Positions 44,735 to 54,799 are shown, counted from the first letter of the stretch. The stretch: 64,000 nt of DNA from Bacillus spongiae (GCF_037120725.1 NZ_JBBAXC010000014.1:62001-126000); one strand, 5' to 3'. Program-made: numbers and translations. Notes: generated by a model not told the origin, from the letters alone.

Positions 44735-45012
44735 TCCCTAACTCCTCTTATCTTCTATTTCCAATGAGACAAATCTTTAATTAAATGTTTCCCTAACTGT
44801 CTATTAAAATAGGATTTCAATCATTCCATCGGGTTATGATATAACTTAACAGATTTTACTTTTTTAGCTTCAAACTTTTTATGCTTTTCAAATGATAAAC
44901 TAGTTATCCACGAATATGATTCAATACAAAAATAGACGCACCTTTCAATAAGCACGCCCCCATCTTGAGGCTTTAGTTAAATATTATTCATCTTATAACC
45001 TTAAGAAAAAAG

Positions 45013-45225
45013 TTAAGAATCCTCTTTCACATTCTCTTTAATGATAAATAACTCTCTAATAAATGCACCCACACCGATTGAACAACTAATAACTACGATT
45101 AAATTGATGCCTCTAACAAAGGAAAATGGCGAAAAAACAACTTGTAAACTATTTAAAATAATGATTAGCCCAAACAATACACATCCTAATATTAGCTGCT
45201 GTTTTACCGTCATCCTCTTCACCAT
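45013..45225 (-). CDS. Small membrane protein (70 aa)
   Basis: GGAG precedes the ATG. Two hydrophobic segments (LILGCVLFGLIIILNSL and GINLIVVISCSIGVGAFI) with a charged tail. Not recognised. Confidence 0.55.
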   Translation of the reverse strand: MVKRMTVKQQLILGCVLFGLIIILNSLQVVFSPFSFVRGINLIVVISCSIGVGAFIRELFIIKENVKEDS

Positions 45226-45373
45226 TTCATCTCCTCTATAGTAAATTAAACTGACAACATACTACCAATAATTCAAAACCAAGTTATATTTTACCAGAAG
45301 CTTTATTTTATACTAACACATATCCATATATCTCGAAATCAAGTATTCAAGCTTATGGACCCTTTCTGAAATA

Positions 45374-45408
45374 AGAAAAACCCTGCCAACATTTCAACAG
45401 GGTTTTTG
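45374..45408. terminator. Terminator hairpin downstream of queF
   Basis: AAAACCCTG (45377-45385) and CAGGGTTTT (45398-45406) with a 12-base loop, A run before and T run after. It lies about 170 bases downstream of the queF stop and suits either direction. Confidence 0.65.
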
Positions 45409-45579
45409 ATCAAACATTTTTCAAGTGATTAATAATATACATTATCCAACATATTGTAAATACTACCTTTAGCCGTTGAATATTAATGGAGAATAAAATA
45501 AAGGAGCACACATTTTATTGGATAACGCTTCTGTGTACTCCTTACATTTTACCGTATTGTATTCACTTGTTTTTTCAGT

Positions 45580-46077
45580 TTAACGATTATCAATTGTCTC
45601 TGGATATAGATCGTGATTCATTAAACGGTACGAAGCCATTTCTTCATACTTCGTTCCAGGGCGGCCATAGTTCGTGTAAGGGTCAATCGAAATTCCACCA
45701 CGGGGAGTAAATTTTCCCCATACTTCAATATAGCGAGGGTCCATTAATTTAATTAAGTCATTCATAATAATATTCATGCAATCTTCATGAAAATCGCCAT
45801 GATTTCGAAAGCTGAATAAATAAAGCTTCAACGATTTACTCTCAACCATTTTTTTATCTGGAATATAACTAATATAAATTGTCGCAAAATCAGGTTGATT
45901 CGTTTTCGGACAAAGAGACGTAAATTCTGGACAGTTAAATTTTACAAAATAATCTCGGTTTGGATGTTTATTATCAAATGATTCTAAAACTTCTGGGGCG
46001 TATTCGAACGTGTATTTTGTTCCTTGGTTACCAAGTAACGTCACACCATTTAATTCTTCATCTTTTCTTCCACTCAT
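45580..46077 (-). CDS. queF: NADPH-dependent 7-cyano-7-deazaguanine reductase
   Basis: 165 residues, the B. subtilis-type short QueF. The catalytic Cys56 and Asp63 lie in [13 protein letters not shown]. The QueF motif is [22 protein letters not shown]. The enzyme reduces preQ0 to preQ1 for queuosine in tRNA. A preQ1-I riboswitch sits in its leader. The other queuosine genes (queCDE) are not adjacent, unlike in B. subtilis. Confidence 0.96.
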   Translation of the reverse strand: MSGRKDEELNGVTLLGNQGTKYTFEYAPEVLESFDNKHPNRDYFVKFNCPEFTSLCPKTNQPDFATIYISYIPDKKMVESKSLKLYLFSFRNHGDFHEDCMNIIMNDLIKLMDPRYIEVWGKFTPRGGISIDPYTNYGRPGTKYEEMASYRLMNHDLYPETIDNR

Positions 46078-46154
46078 CTTTTTTCCTCCTAAGAAGCCCA
46101 GGAAGACAGGTCGGTTTCACTTCTCTTCACTAAAACTGAATCTAAGTATCAGAC

Positions 46155-46195
46155 TCATAGTTTTTTATAGAGGGTTAATGCTATGAACCTCTCCC
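46155..46195 (-). ncRNA. preQ1-I riboswitch
   Basis: On the minus strand AGAGGTTCATAGCATTAACCCTCTATAAAAAACTATGAG fits the class I consensus: stem AGAGG/CCTCT, loop TTCATAGC, and the A-rich tail AAAAAACTA that makes the pseudoknot. The aptamer is about 80 bases before queF. No clear terminator follows, so control may be at translation. Confidence 0.92.
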
Positions 46196-46469
46196 ATCAT
46201 TATACGGGCAATCAATTACATGCTTTATAGTAGAAAAATCTTATGCAAAAGTCAATAGTAAGGAAAAACTGTCCTTTCTTATGGCCTGTCCTACAATTAA
46301 TAAGTGTACAAGGAGACAATGAGAGAATGTATTATGAAAATACCGCTTTCATACGCTCTGCATTTATGATGTCTGTGCTTTTAACAACAATCAAAAGCAC
46401 AATAAGTTGAACAATCACTCGATTTCAATATACAATAATAATGAATATACTATCCAATGAGGTGAAGAA

Positions 46470-47042
46470 ATGCCATTATTACAGGAAATTTTGTCGTTTA
46501 ATAAAACATTTGTTGAAGAAAAAGAATATGAACCGTTTAAAACCAGTAAATTCCCTGATAAAAAACTAGTTATTTTAACTTGTATGGATGCACGACTTCT
46601 TGAATTGGTTACAAAAGCAATGAACGTAAAAAATGGGGATGCGAAAATTGTCCGTAATGCTGGGGCCGTTGTGGACCATCCTTTTGGAAGCATTATGAGA
46701 AGCCTTCTCGTTGCCGTATATGAACTACAGGCAGATGAAATTGTCGTTGTTGGTCACTATGATTGTGGAATGAGTAGTCTTGATAGTCATAGCATGATGA
46801 AAAAGATGACTGAGCGTGGAATCGAAGCAGAAACCTTTGAAACACTTAACTATGGAGGAATCGACTTACATAATTGGTTAAAAGGATTTACAAGTGTGGA
46901 AGAGAGCGTTTCCCACAGTACCGATATGATTCGAAACCATCCATTACTCCCTTCCTCTATCCCTGTTCACGGGCTTGTCATTGACCCTACTACAGGTAAA
47001 CTGGATGAAGTAGTGAATGGATACAATCATCTGGACAAATAA
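46470..47042 (+). CDS. ytiB: Beta-class carbonic anhydrase, YtiB-like
   Basis: 190 residues. The zinc ligands are Cys38, His96 and Cys99 (ILTCMDARLLEL and VVGHYDCGMSS) with the Asp40/Arg42 dyad. B. subtilis YtiB has the same size and pattern. It interconverts CO2 and bicarbonate in the cytoplasm. Single-gene unit, divergent from queF. Confidence 0.92.
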   Translation: MPLLQEILSFNKTFVEEKEYEPFKTSKFPDKKLVILTCMDARLLELVTKAMNVKNGDAKIVRNAGAVVDHPFGSIMRSLLVAVYELQADEIVVVGHYDCGMSSLDSHSMMKKMTERGIEAETFETLNYGGIDLHNWLKGFTSVEESVSHSTDMIRNHPLLPSSIPVHGLVIDPTTGKLDEVVNGYNHLDK

Positions 47043-47064
47043 ATAACAAGCTACTTATTGCTGA

Positions 47065-47101
47065 ATAATGAGGGTGGGGCAATTCCTACCCTCATTTGGT
47101 C
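47065..47101 (+). terminator. Terminator-like hairpin after ytiB
   Basis: AATGAGGGT (47067-47075) and ACCCTCATT (47088-47096), 9-bp stem, with a short weak T run. Confidence 0.5.
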
Positions 47102-47255
47102 AGCAATTTACTACAGATCGGCGTATTATTTCCTACTCCCATACCAGGGTGATTGAAAATCTCTCGGTCCCCACTGTTTCAATGATAAATAGATTCTTAT
47201 ATCAACTCTCCATTATTTTGGTACATTATATATTAGAGAGCTTCATTCATTTCAT

Positions 47256-47810
47256 CTAATTTTTCCCCTCTTTTAACCTTCCCATCAGTACAGTGTTATA
47301 GTATTTATTGTCTGAGAGTCTTTTGTCATTTTTTAATATTCCTTCAATTTCAAAACCATACTTCCTATACAATTGAATAGCTTTATCGTTTGTTTCCGTT
47401 ACATTTAGCGTAATTTTTTTTATCTCATTCGAATCCGCCCAAGAGATCGATTCTTTTAATAGATTATTTCCCATTCCATATCCCCAAAACTCTTTTAATA
47501 CGCATACGCCAAATTCTACTTTATGAGAGAATCTCGTTAAATAGGTTCCTTCGCATCTTGAATACCCTACTATGCGGTCATCAACTTCCGCTACTAAAAA
47601 TAAATTTCTTTCCATTTTCGTATCCATGTTAATTACCTGTTCGAATTCAGGTACATCAATAAATGCTTCTCCCCTCTCTCTGTCCATATTTTCCGTCTCA
47701 CCATCAATCTTTAGTCTCAAAGCAGACAAATCCCTTGCATCGGTTTCAATGGCCGACCGAATCGTATAAGTTAATCCGTTAACTTCGAACCTTAGTTTCT
47801 CGATAATCAT
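47256..47810 (-). CDS. GNAT family N-acetyltransferase
   Basis: ATG at 47810 (184 residues) after AAGGGAG. The motif A region is VEFGVCVLKEFWGYGMGNNLLKESISWA, and motif B LNVTETNDKAIQLYRKYGFEIEG. The pattern is that of YhfO/PhnO-like or RimJ/L-like acetyltransferases of Bacillus; the acceptor is unknown. Confidence 0.87.
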   Translation of the reverse strand: MIIEKLRFEVNGLTYTIRSAIETDARDLSALRLKIDGETENMDRERGEAFIDVPEFEQVINMDTKMERNLFLVAEVDDRIVGYSRCEGTYLTRFSHKVEFGVCVLKEFWGYGMGNNLLKESISWADSNEIKKITLNVTETNDKAIQLYRKYGFEIEGILKNDKRLSDNKYYNTVLMGRLKEGKN

Positions 47811-47978
47811 AAAATGCTCCCTTCCTAGTAACGTAATGGCAAAACAATTCACTGAAGCCATTCTATATTTTTTAACTCTTCCGATATTGCCATATCCACA
47901 ATCCTATTCTTTCATGAGACATTAATTTCCCCCTAATTATGGCTACCTTATTTTACCGCTATTTAACTCGTAATTCGG

Positions 47979-49466
47979 TCACTCAACTTCTATATCCTGC
48001 TTACGATCGATATACCACCTATAAAATAAATCAGCAAATTCCAAGGGGATATCACTAATTCCTGTTTTTCGTACAGGCTTAGCCCGATTAGTTATTTCTA
48101 TTGATGCAAGCCCCAATAGCTTTTGAAATTTATTACATGTCACTTGTACTTCTATTATTTTTTCTCGCTTTGATACGAATAGTGAAGTTGTTAAACTCCC
48201 AGATTTAAGTTGAATGAAGTTATTATTCAATATATAGCTTGTATTCGTGAAATCTAACCACCTAGAAACATAGATGATGACAAACAGTACTAAAGATAGA
48301 ATCCACCAGGATTGCTCATTGCCTAAAAAGTCTGGCTTAAAATAGCCTAGAGCAATCGTTGCAATTATCCATACCCAGCTCGGTTTCAGCATACGAATGA
48401 ATAAAGCTTTATAAGGAAGCTTCACCATCTTTTGTGTCACTTTATATGTTGGTAAAATATCCAATAGTAGATCCTCAACACGACTAATAGGTAAGAAGGG
48501 GTACAGTGAGTTTATCTCAAGGCCTTCACCGCCAGATTTAATGCTACCTGCACTTGTCAGCTTTACTTCAGCCAACCCAAACAACCGTTTCATGATAGAC
48601 TGGTTTATTTCAATTGCCTGCACTTTCTCTTTTGATATAGAGAAAGCCGTCTCATCGATAATTCCTTTTGATATGTAAATTCTATCATCATCTGAATAAA
48701 TTTCATATTTTCCATATTTTAAGAACGTCCGAAGCATTCCGAAACTAATAGAGGCAACAATCAAAACAATCATCATGATCATTACGACCCACCAGCTATT
48801 GAAAATAGCTGAAAATAAGCCAACTACTTTTCCTTCCACATCAAACATATCATCCACACTGAAATAAGTAGAAATGATTAACGGAATAAGAACAAAGAAG
48901 CTTAAAGAGGTAAAAGAAGCCTTTAATAAATCTACCTTCGTCGGTTTAAAATGAAGTGTTCGATTCGATAAAGTTAACTCATTCTCCTCATTTTTAGTCT
49001 CAGGTTGAGCTAACTCATCAATTGACTTTCTTGATATGTATTCTTCCATTTTATCTGCTTCGGTTCGAGAAATAACCTCGAACTCTACAGTACCATCTTT
49101 ACCAGCCGTCCCCGTTTCAAAGCTAAGGGAAGTAACGTTAAATATTCGATGAAGTATGCTTGTATGACGATTAACATTTTGAATTTTGGAAAAAGGGATA
49201 GTTTGCTTCGTTTTTTTGAACAACCCTTTATAAAGATGAAAGGAAGTTTCATCTAATTGGTATGTATGGGTTAACCATTTAATAATAATGGAAACAATGG
49301 TCACTCCTATACATAGAAGAAAAATAAGTCTTCCATATTGAATAAATGTAGATTCTGATCCCATTTTTATAACGAACAAATAGATGAAAATAAAGATTGA
49401 ATTCTTTACAAGTTTTCTTAAGTTGAAAAGAATGAGTAATGGATTGTAATGCTTCACGTCAATCAT
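47979..49466 (-). CDS. ydbT: bPH_2 domain membrane protein, YdbT-like
   Basis: 495 residues with several membrane segments and three PH-like (bPH_2) repeats: YQLDETSFHLYKGLFKKTKQTIPFSKIQNVNRH, the one around YEIYSDDDRIYISKGIIDETAFSISKEKVQAIEIN, and YILNNNFIQLKSGSLTTSLFVSKREKIIEVQVTCN. Length equals B. subtilis YdbT, which together with YdbS gives resistance to amylocyclicin-type bacteriocins. The start codon overlaps the ydbS stop (TAATG). Confidence 0.9.
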   Translation of the reverse strand: MIDVKHYNPLLILFNLRKLVKNSIFIFIYLFVIKMGSESTFIQYGRLIFLLCIGVTIVSIIIKWLTHTYQLDETSFHLYKGLFKKTKQTIPFSKIQNVNRHTSILHRIFNVTSLSFETGTAGKDGTVEFEVISRTEADKMEEYISRKSIDELAQPETKNEENELTLSNRTLHFKPTKVDLLKASFTSLSFFVLIPLIISTYFSVDDMFDVEGKVVGLFSAIFNSWWVVMIMMIVLIVASISFGMLRTFLKYGKYEIYSDDDRIYISKGIIDETAFSISKEKVQAIEINQSIMKRLFGLAEVKLTSAGSIKSGGEGLEINSLYPFLPISRVEDLLLDILPTYKVTQKMVKLPYKALFIRMLKPSWVWIIATIALGYFKPDFLGNEQSWWILSLVLFVIIYVSRWLDFTNTSYILNNNFIQLKSGSLTTSLFVSKREKIIEVQVTCNKFQKLLGLASIEITNRAKPVRKTGISDIPLEFADLFYRWYIDRKQDIEVE

Positions 49467-49960
49467 TAACCCACCTCGTTCACTTTGGCAAAATGAGCAA
49501 CTTGATCCCTCAGTTCGATTGCTACATCTTTTGGTAAAGCAGGTATGACGTGAGTGGAGCCCATCGTAGTAATCGACAAAGTCCGAAGCCCATATTTCCT
49601 TAATAATGGTCCGTGATTTGTTTCGACTGATTGTATTTTCGTCATAGGGACAAGCTCATGCCGAACCGTAAATGCACCAGATTTCAATTGTAGAAAATCT
49701 TCATCGACATCATAGCGCCAAATTTTATACAAGAGAAATGGGCGAAAAAAAATTGACCACACAGTAGAAAATATCGATAGAACAGTGATTCCGATAAGAA
49801 TCCAACCGACCCACTCTTTCCATAAAAACAGATGGTCTAAATAAAACACCACTGTAAGTAGGCTGAAAATAATGCTAGAAGATATCACTTCACTAATGAT
49901 CCATACTTTTACTGCATCTTTAGATAGGCGGTTTTGTGGTGCGTGAATTTGAGAAAACAA
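49466..49960 (-). CDS. ydbS: bPH_2 domain membrane protein, YdbS-like
   Basis: 164 residues, TTG start with AAGGAG. Two hydrophobic segments are followed by one bPH_2 domain (WRYDVDEDFLQLKSGAFTVRHELVPMTKIQSVETNHGP). It is the partner of YdbT and first gene of the pair. In B. subtilis the pair is under SigW; no SigW promoter was found here. Confidence 0.9.
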   Translation of the reverse strand: MFSQIHAPQNRLSKDAVKVWIISEVISSSIIFSLLTVVFYLDHLFLWKEWVGWILIGITVLSIFSTVWSIFFRPFLLYKIWRYDVDEDFLQLKSGAFTVRHELVPMTKIQSVETNHGPLLRKYGLRTLSITTMGSTHVIPALPKDVAIELRDQVAHFAKVNEVG

Positions 49961-50790
49961 GAAATCACTCCTTCATTTTTAAACATAGTAATATTCCCTT
50001 TTTTAAAAGGAAATAAATTCAATTTTGTAGTATGTAATCGACCTAGAATCATCGATATAATAAGTCATTTAAACGATTCAAAGAGTTTAAAAAAACATTC
50101 ATTGTTCTTATGTATTTGAGGAAATTTAAGCTCTTTCTTGCTATTAGTGTTTTTGCCACTTACTCATTTTAGTGTAATCTGGATTAGCTTAAATAAAGTT
50201 AGTTAAACATTTCATTTTCGCTCTCCTCCCAATGAAAGACACCAACTCTACTAAACTAAATGGTAAAAAAATACCACAATATCTATTTGTATCAATATTT
50301 TAAATAAATGTAAATAATTTTATTAGTAAACTTACTCTCTTAATCTATATAGAAAGTAAAGTGATAACGCCCTTCTTCATGTCATTTAGTCAGGTTGACT
50401 CCCTATATGAAACATCACTAAAAAGCAAACGGTAAAGCATACAGTTTCTCTACCTCTTTCGTAAGAATCTCAACGGGACATACATTTTCCGACTAACACC
50501 AACCTCCACCCGCATCTTCTGTACTTGAAACGATAAACGTTTCATTATGTGAATTTTGCACACATCATCTCATTCCAAAATAACTAATATTGATGGAGAA
50601 ACCGTTTCTTTAAAGTGTATCGGATTGGTATTACAATAATAGCTCATAAAAGTGGCACTCAAGTCTTACTTGAAATTAGGTAGATAAGTGTAAAACGTCT
50701 AATAATAATTCTATTTTCCAGCTGACAGGGGCAATTTTTGCCTTCATCCATACACTAAAAGAAAAGGCGATATAAAAGGAGGGGTGTTTC
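49961..50790. other. Gene-poor stretch of about 830 bases
   Basis: No ORF of convincing length. The one notable item is a 9-codon frame on the minus strand (50189-50215, MKCLTNFI) behind the strong site GGGAGGAG. Otherwise A-T-rich with no large repeat or hairpin. The right end carries the ribosome binding site of the next gene. Confidence 0.5.
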
Positions 50791-51078
50791 ATGATCTCTC
50801 GCTTAAAGTGGCTTTCCCTTTCTATCGAATTATTTTTAGCCATCCCTATTTTCGGGGGAGTATTAGCTGAAATGATGCCATACCTGCTTTCTTGGATCGC
50901 CATTTGGCACGCTGCTGTTCTCGTTATTTCAAGGGATGAAGACGAACCAACTTTGGGAAGTTTTCTTGGTATGGTAGCTGCTTTCACTAATTTTTTCCCC
51001 GTCATTCGCGTATTCGCGCACGGAATAGCAGCACTAGTCCTCGCTTTAGAACTCAAAAAAGGGCCAGGGACAGAATAG
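50791..51078 (+). CDS. Small membrane protein (95 aa)
   Basis: ATG after AAAAGGAGGGG. Three hydrophobic segments (about 5-25, 29-44 and 59-86). Contains SRDEDEPTLGSFLGMVAA and FFPVIRVFAHGIAALVLALELKKG. Seems conserved in style, but no family recognised; located beside the lia genes and transcribed towards them, with a terminator between. Confidence 0.6.
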   Translation: MISRLKWLSLSIELFLAIPIFGGVLAEMMPYLLSWIAIWHAAVLVISRDEDEPTLGSFLGMVAAFTNFFPVIRVFAHGIAALVLALELKKGPGTE

Positions 51079-51083
51079 GGATA

Positions 51084-51118
51084 AGAAAAAAGCACTTCTC
51101 ATAAAAGTGCTTTTTTAC
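51084..51118 (+). terminator. Terminator after the small membrane-protein gene
   Basis: AAAAAGCACTT and AAGTGCTTTTTT form a stem with a short loop and a long T run. Confidence 0.85.
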
Positions 51119-51247
51119 TTTCTTTTATGTAACATTGACAATACACTCGTTTACCCTCTCCCTTATTCCACTAATTTTTCCTAATTACTAGATTGAGATA
51201 CTATGTTGTGAAGAGTAAAAAGCTATACCTACTTATTCACTAAAAAT

Positions 51248-51281
51248 AGAAAAATCTCAGATACAGGACTGAGATTTTTCA
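51248..51281 (-). terminator. Terminator of the lia genes
   Basis: AAAAATCTCAG (51250-51260) and CTGAGATTTTT (51269-51279) form a perfect stem. It overlaps the liaR stop codon. Confidence 0.8.
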
Positions 51282-51911
51282 TTCTACAAGTGCATGCTTA
51301 AATGCATATATTACTGCTTGTGTACGATCTTGGACATTTAATTTACTGAGAATATTGCTTACATGAGTTTTAACTGTTTTATGTGCAATAAATAACCCAT
51401 CAGCAATTTCATGATTTGTTTTTCCTTCAGCCATTAATAACAAAATTTCCATTTCTCGGTTTGTAAGATCCTCGTGAAGTGCGGGAGGATTGCCTGATCT
51501 CATCTTTGTCATCATCTTTCCTGTCACTTCTGGCTCTAGTACAGTTTGGCCATTGTATGTTTTACGTATAGCATCAGCAATCTCACTTGCTTTCGATGTC
51601 TTTAACATATAACTAGTCGCCCCAGCTTCAAGCGCAGGATAAACCTTTTCATCATCAATAAAGCTGGTTACAATAATAATTTTCGCTTCTGGCCATCTAT
51701 TAATAATTTCCTTTGTCGATTCAATTCCATCCATTTTTTTCATGACTAAATCCATTAAGATAATATCAGGCTTTAATTCCAAAGCAAGGTCAATTGCCGT
51801 ACTGCCATCGTCTGCTTCACCAACGACCTCAATATCGGATTGAGCAGATAAATAGGAAGAAACTCCGATTCGAACCATTTCATGATCATCTACAAATAAA
51901 ACTCTAATCAT
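51279..51911 (-). CDS. liaR: LiaR-like response regulator (NarL family)
   Basis: ATG at 51911 (210 residues) preceded by GGAGGGG and overlapping the liaS stop. The receiver domain has FVDDHE, the phosphorylation Asp in [14 protein letters not shown], and the conserved Lys in YMLKTSKAS. The C-terminal LuxR-type HTH is [36 protein letters not shown]. With LiaF and LiaS it responds to lipid II-binding antibiotics and other envelope stress; its main target is expected to be liaIH. Confidence 0.9.
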   Translation of the reverse strand: MIRVLFVDDHEMVRIGVSSYLSAQSDIEVVGEADDGSTAIDLALELKPDIILMDLVMKKMDGIESTKEIINRWPEAKIIIVTSFIDDEKVYPALEAGATSYMLKTSKASEIADAIRKTYNGQTVLEPEVTGKMMTKMRSGNPPALHEDLTNREMEILLLMAEGKTNHEIADGLFIAHKTVKTHVSNILSKLNVQDRTQAVIYAFKHALVE

Positions 51912-52938
51912 TCTCTTCCCCTCCATTGGCTATTTTAGGAATTCTTACTTCTAGAATTGTTCCTTGATTCAGCAGACTAATAATTTTCAATGAACCACCT
52001 AACTCAATTGCACGTTCATTCATCATATGTAATCCGTAGGAACCTGCTTTGGTTTCTTCAACATTGAATCCAACCCCATCATCCTCTACTCTTAATATAT
52101 GCACATCATCACGCTCAATTAACAACACTCTCAAAGAGCTGGCTTTTGCATGTCTAAGAGTATTCGATACAGATTCCTGCAAAATACGAAAAAGGTGATC
52201 TTCAATCCCTTTATCTAGAGACATTTCTTCTACTTTCCAAGAAATTTTTATCGGTACCTTTTGAAGCAGCTCCATTAGAAGTTCTTCTATCCCCTCTCTT
52301 AACGTCTTCCCTTTTAATGCGATAGGCCTTAAATGAAGTAGTAATGCTCTCATTTCAAGCTGAGATTGATGAATCATTTCTTCTACCATAAGTAATTGCT
52401 TGGAGTCCTTAGCATCAACCGTTTCTGTGATAGCAGACATTAACATCGACGCAGCAAATAACTGTTGACTAACGGAATCATGTAACTCACGCGCTAATCG
52501 ATTTCGCTCTTGAGATACGAGCTTTTGTACTTGTTTTTCTTGAACTTCCGCCTTTTCATTAGCAAGTTTCTGCGCTTGTTTTCTTTGCTCTGTTATTTGT
52601 TTATCTACAGATATAAGTCGATCCATAATATCATCTAATTCTTTTATACCTATGATGCCTGGTTGAACATGTATCCCTTGTTGAAGTTGCTTAACAGCAT
52701 AATCAATCGATTTCCATTTCTTTCGCCAATAAATGCCCGATATAAGTCCATAGAATGAGCCAATTAATAGCAGCAAAACAGGCACGGCAAAGATAAATGG
52801 AATATCAAACAGCTCCTGTTCCCAAAGCTGTGAAAGTGAGTTAATTGGAAACGTCATAAAGGTAACGAGAAAAAAAAGGGGGCCAATAATAAACGTAAAT
52901 AGAATGATTAAAAGCGTATGTCGCTGAATGATGTTCAT
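51904..52938 (-). CDS. liaS: LiaS-like sensor histidine kinase
   Basis: 344 residues: two N-terminal membrane segments with a very short outside loop (an intramembrane-sensing kinase), a HAMP-like linker and coiled coil, HisKA_3 with phospho-His in [17 protein letters not shown], and the ATP domain with [13 protein letters not shown] and [12 protein letters not shown]. It overlaps liaF by four bases (ATGA). LiaF normally holds it inactive. Confidence 0.92.
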   Translation of the reverse strand: MNIIQRHTLLIILFTFIIGPLFFLVTFMTFPINSLSQLWEQELFDIPFIFAVPVLLLLIGSFYGLISGIYWRKKWKSIDYAVKQLQQGIHVQPGIIGIKELDDIMDRLISVDKQITEQRKQAQKLANEKAEVQEKQVQKLVSQERNRLARELHDSVSQQLFAASMLMSAITETVDAKDSKQLLMVEEMIHQSQLEMRALLLHLRPIALKGKTLREGIEELLMELLQKVPIKISWKVEEMSLDKGIEDHLFRILQESVSNTLRHAKASSLRVLLIERDDVHILRVEDDGVGFNVEETKAGSYGLHMMNERAIELGGSLKIISLLNQGTILEVRIPKIANGGEEND

Positions 52939-53660
52939 ATTCTATTTACCTCAATATCTCCAATTCCCAGTGAAGTGACAATTTTCACTTTTGATGTTGC
53001 CTGTTCATATCGAGTAGTTTTATAATAAAACACTTTATTAAAATGTGTTTTCTCTTCTATCCCAAAAATATTTGTTGCACCTGCAATCACTGAATGTTGA
53101 ATATTTACTTCGACTTCATAAGGAACAAGAATCTTTATATTTCCTAAAAAATGACGAATAAATATAACAGACTCTCCTTTTGGTAATACAGTATAGCTTA
53201 GATCAACAACGGTATCTCCAATTCCACCTTGTACATTTATGTCATTCCACTCATATACCCGCTCTGTAGTTTCTTGGGAACCAATCCATTTATTTTGAAA
53301 TAAAGGTTGGGATCGTACTATTTCATCTGCATAACCTCCCCCCTCATCAGGGACCTTTAGCTTATGGTGATGTGGGTTTTCTTTTGACTGTGCGTACCTT
53401 ACAACAACATAGACTAAGATGGCAATAAGTAAAAATTTAAAGGCAAATGTATTTAAAATCGTGATGACTAAGCTAATTAATCCAAACCAAAATAATATTT
53501 TACCGAATGTAGCTTCATAATGATTACGTCCAAAGTAAATACAGATTAGATTCACAAGCAATACTAAGATCGGTCCTCCATCATAAAGTGAGATCTCTAA
53601 AAGCAGTAAAATAATACCTATTAATACAGTCCAGCTAATAAAATCAGCTTTAATATTCAT
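52935..53660 (-). CDS. liaF: LiaF-like inhibitor of the LiaRS system
   Basis: 241 residues, exactly the B. subtilis length. Four hydrophobic segments in the first 90 residues; a C-terminal beta domain (VQGGIGDTVVDLSYTVLPKGESVIFIRHFLGNIKILVPYEVEV) is the DUF2154/cell-wall-active-antibiotics-response fold. It is separated from liaH by a terminator, and no liaG lies between. Confidence 0.92.
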   Translation of the reverse strand: MNIKADFISWTVLIGIILLLLEISLYDGGPILVLLVNLICIYFGRNHYEATFGKILFWFGLISLVITILNTFAFKFLLIAILVYVVVRYAQSKENPHHHKLKVPDEGGGYADEIVRSQPLFQNKWIGSQETTERVYEWNDINVQGGIGDTVVDLSYTVLPKGESVIFIRHFLGNIKILVPYEVEVNIQHSVIAGATNIFGIEEKTHFNKVFYYKTTRYEQATSKVKIVTSLGIGDIEVNRI

Positions 53661-53735
53661 ATGAGGACCTCCCTTTCAGTAGTTGTTGCTGCACTATCAT
53701 ACTATTTTTTTCTTACCAATTTACATCCTAATGGG

Positions 53736-53768
53736 TGAAAAGACGTAGGAACGCTACGTCTTTTAGAA
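53736..53768 (-). terminator. Internal terminator between liaH and liaF
   Basis: AAAAGACGTAG (53738-53748) and CTACGTCTTTT (53754-53764) form a perfect 11-bp stem with a 5-base loop. Partial read-through would give high liaIH and low liaFSR expression. Confidence 0.8.
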
Positions 53769-53777
53769 TATCATTTT

Positions 53778-54428
53778 TTATAATGAAATGGATTCATTTT
53801 CTTTATTTTTTGCATCGTTTTCTAATTTTGCAATTTTAGCGTCAATCGTATTGCGGTGATACGAACTATTCACTTGATGTTCTAATCTTTCTAAATAATT
53901 TTCCATTTCATCGTAACGAGGATAGGAGTGATTATCTAGTTTATTCTCTTTCAACAGTCGATTCATACGATAATTCGCTCTTGAAATATTCTCCTTGCCC
54001 ATTAATTCCATTCGTTTAATATGCATATCTTTTAACTTATGTTTCATTTCTTCATATTTTCTCTCAAGCTCTTCTAACTGTTGAACCGCTTGTACTTTCG
54101 CTTGTTCAAGTCGTTCAGTACGGTCTCTATATACAACATACTCACGTTCAGCAAATTCCTGCAATTCATTCTCTCCGGCTTTTTCTGCTACTTGTGCTTG
54201 ATGCTGTCTCTTCAAAGCCATTTGATGGGCTTCTTTCAATTCTTTCATAAATTCTTGTTTTAGTAAATATTGTCTTTCAACGAGATTCCGTGTTTTCTCC
54301 ACCTCTCGCTCACATTCTCTTAAGTATTGATTTAATTGCGCTCCCGGATTTTTATTTTCCTTTTTATCCAGTAGTTCATTTATGTCCGCTTCCACGCTGT
54401 TGCGTATTCGTTTAAATAAATTTGCCAT
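53778..54428 (-). CDS. liaH: LiaH-like PspA/IM30 protein
   Basis: ATG at 54428 (216 residues) after AAGGAGAGAG. Long coiled coil with the PspA start MANLFKRIRNSVEADINELLDKKE and NPGAQLNQYLRECEREVEK. The close association with LiaI and LiaFSR identifies it as LiaH, which assembles at the membrane via LiaI under envelope stress. The C-terminus is shorter than in PspA proper. Confidence 0.9.
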   Translation of the reverse strand: MANLFKRIRNSVEADINELLDKKENKNPGAQLNQYLRECEREVEKTRNLVERQYLLKQEFMKELKEAHQMALKRQHQAQVAEKAGENELQEFAEREYVVYRDRTERLEQAKVQAVQQLEELERKYEEMKHKLKDMHIKRMELMGKENISRANYRMNRLLKENKLDNHSYPRYDEMENYLERLEHQVNSSYHRNTIDAKIAKLENDAKNKENESISL

Positions 54429-54451
54429 AACACTCTCTCCTTTTAATGATT

Positions 54452-54799
54452 TTATTTTAACTTTGCCCATTCTTTCTCAAATCCAGTAAATGGATCATCA
54501 CCAAAATCTTCTGGCTCACCATCTTTTTGAGTGTTCCAATTCTTATACACAATCCACAACAAATACGCAGCTACTAAACCTATAATTGCTGGAGCATTTG
54601 TAGCAGAAGCAATTAGCGCAATAAAGCCTATAAATGCCCACAAGACTTTACCACCAGTAGAGGCTGACTTCATGAACTCTCTATATGAGAAGTACACGAT
54701 CACTAGACTAATCGCCAACGCAATGATAGGACCCATATTTGCAATTAGTACGATTCCTGCCGTTACCCCTAGAACAATTAAGCCAAGCTTCTTCACCAT
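54452..54799 (-). CDS. liaI: LiaI-like membrane anchor
   Basis: 115 residues with three or four hydrophobic stretches (LGLIVLGVTAGIVLIANMGPIIALAISLVIVYFSY; VLWAFIGFIALIA) and a charged tail ending DDPFTGFEKEWAKLK, which resembles the end of LiaI. It lies directly before liaH and is the first gene of the operon. In B. subtilis LiaI recruits LiaH to the membrane. Confidence 0.82.
   Translation of the reverse strand: MVKKLGLIVLGVTAGIVLIANMGPIIALAISLVIVYFSYREFMKSASTGGKVLWAFIGFIALIASATNAPAIIGLVAAYLLWIVYKNWNTQKDGEPEDFGDDPFTGFEKEWAKLK

Noticed and set aside
49961-50200. SigW promoter for ydbST
   Set aside because: No TGAAAC-N16-CGTA pattern on the minus strand in this interval, although the pair is SigW-dependent in B. 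subtilis.
50676-51095. 139-codon frame antisense to the small membrane gene at 50791
   Set aside because: The plus-strand frame has AAAAGGAGGGG, membrane-protein character and its own terminator; the antisense frame has none of these.
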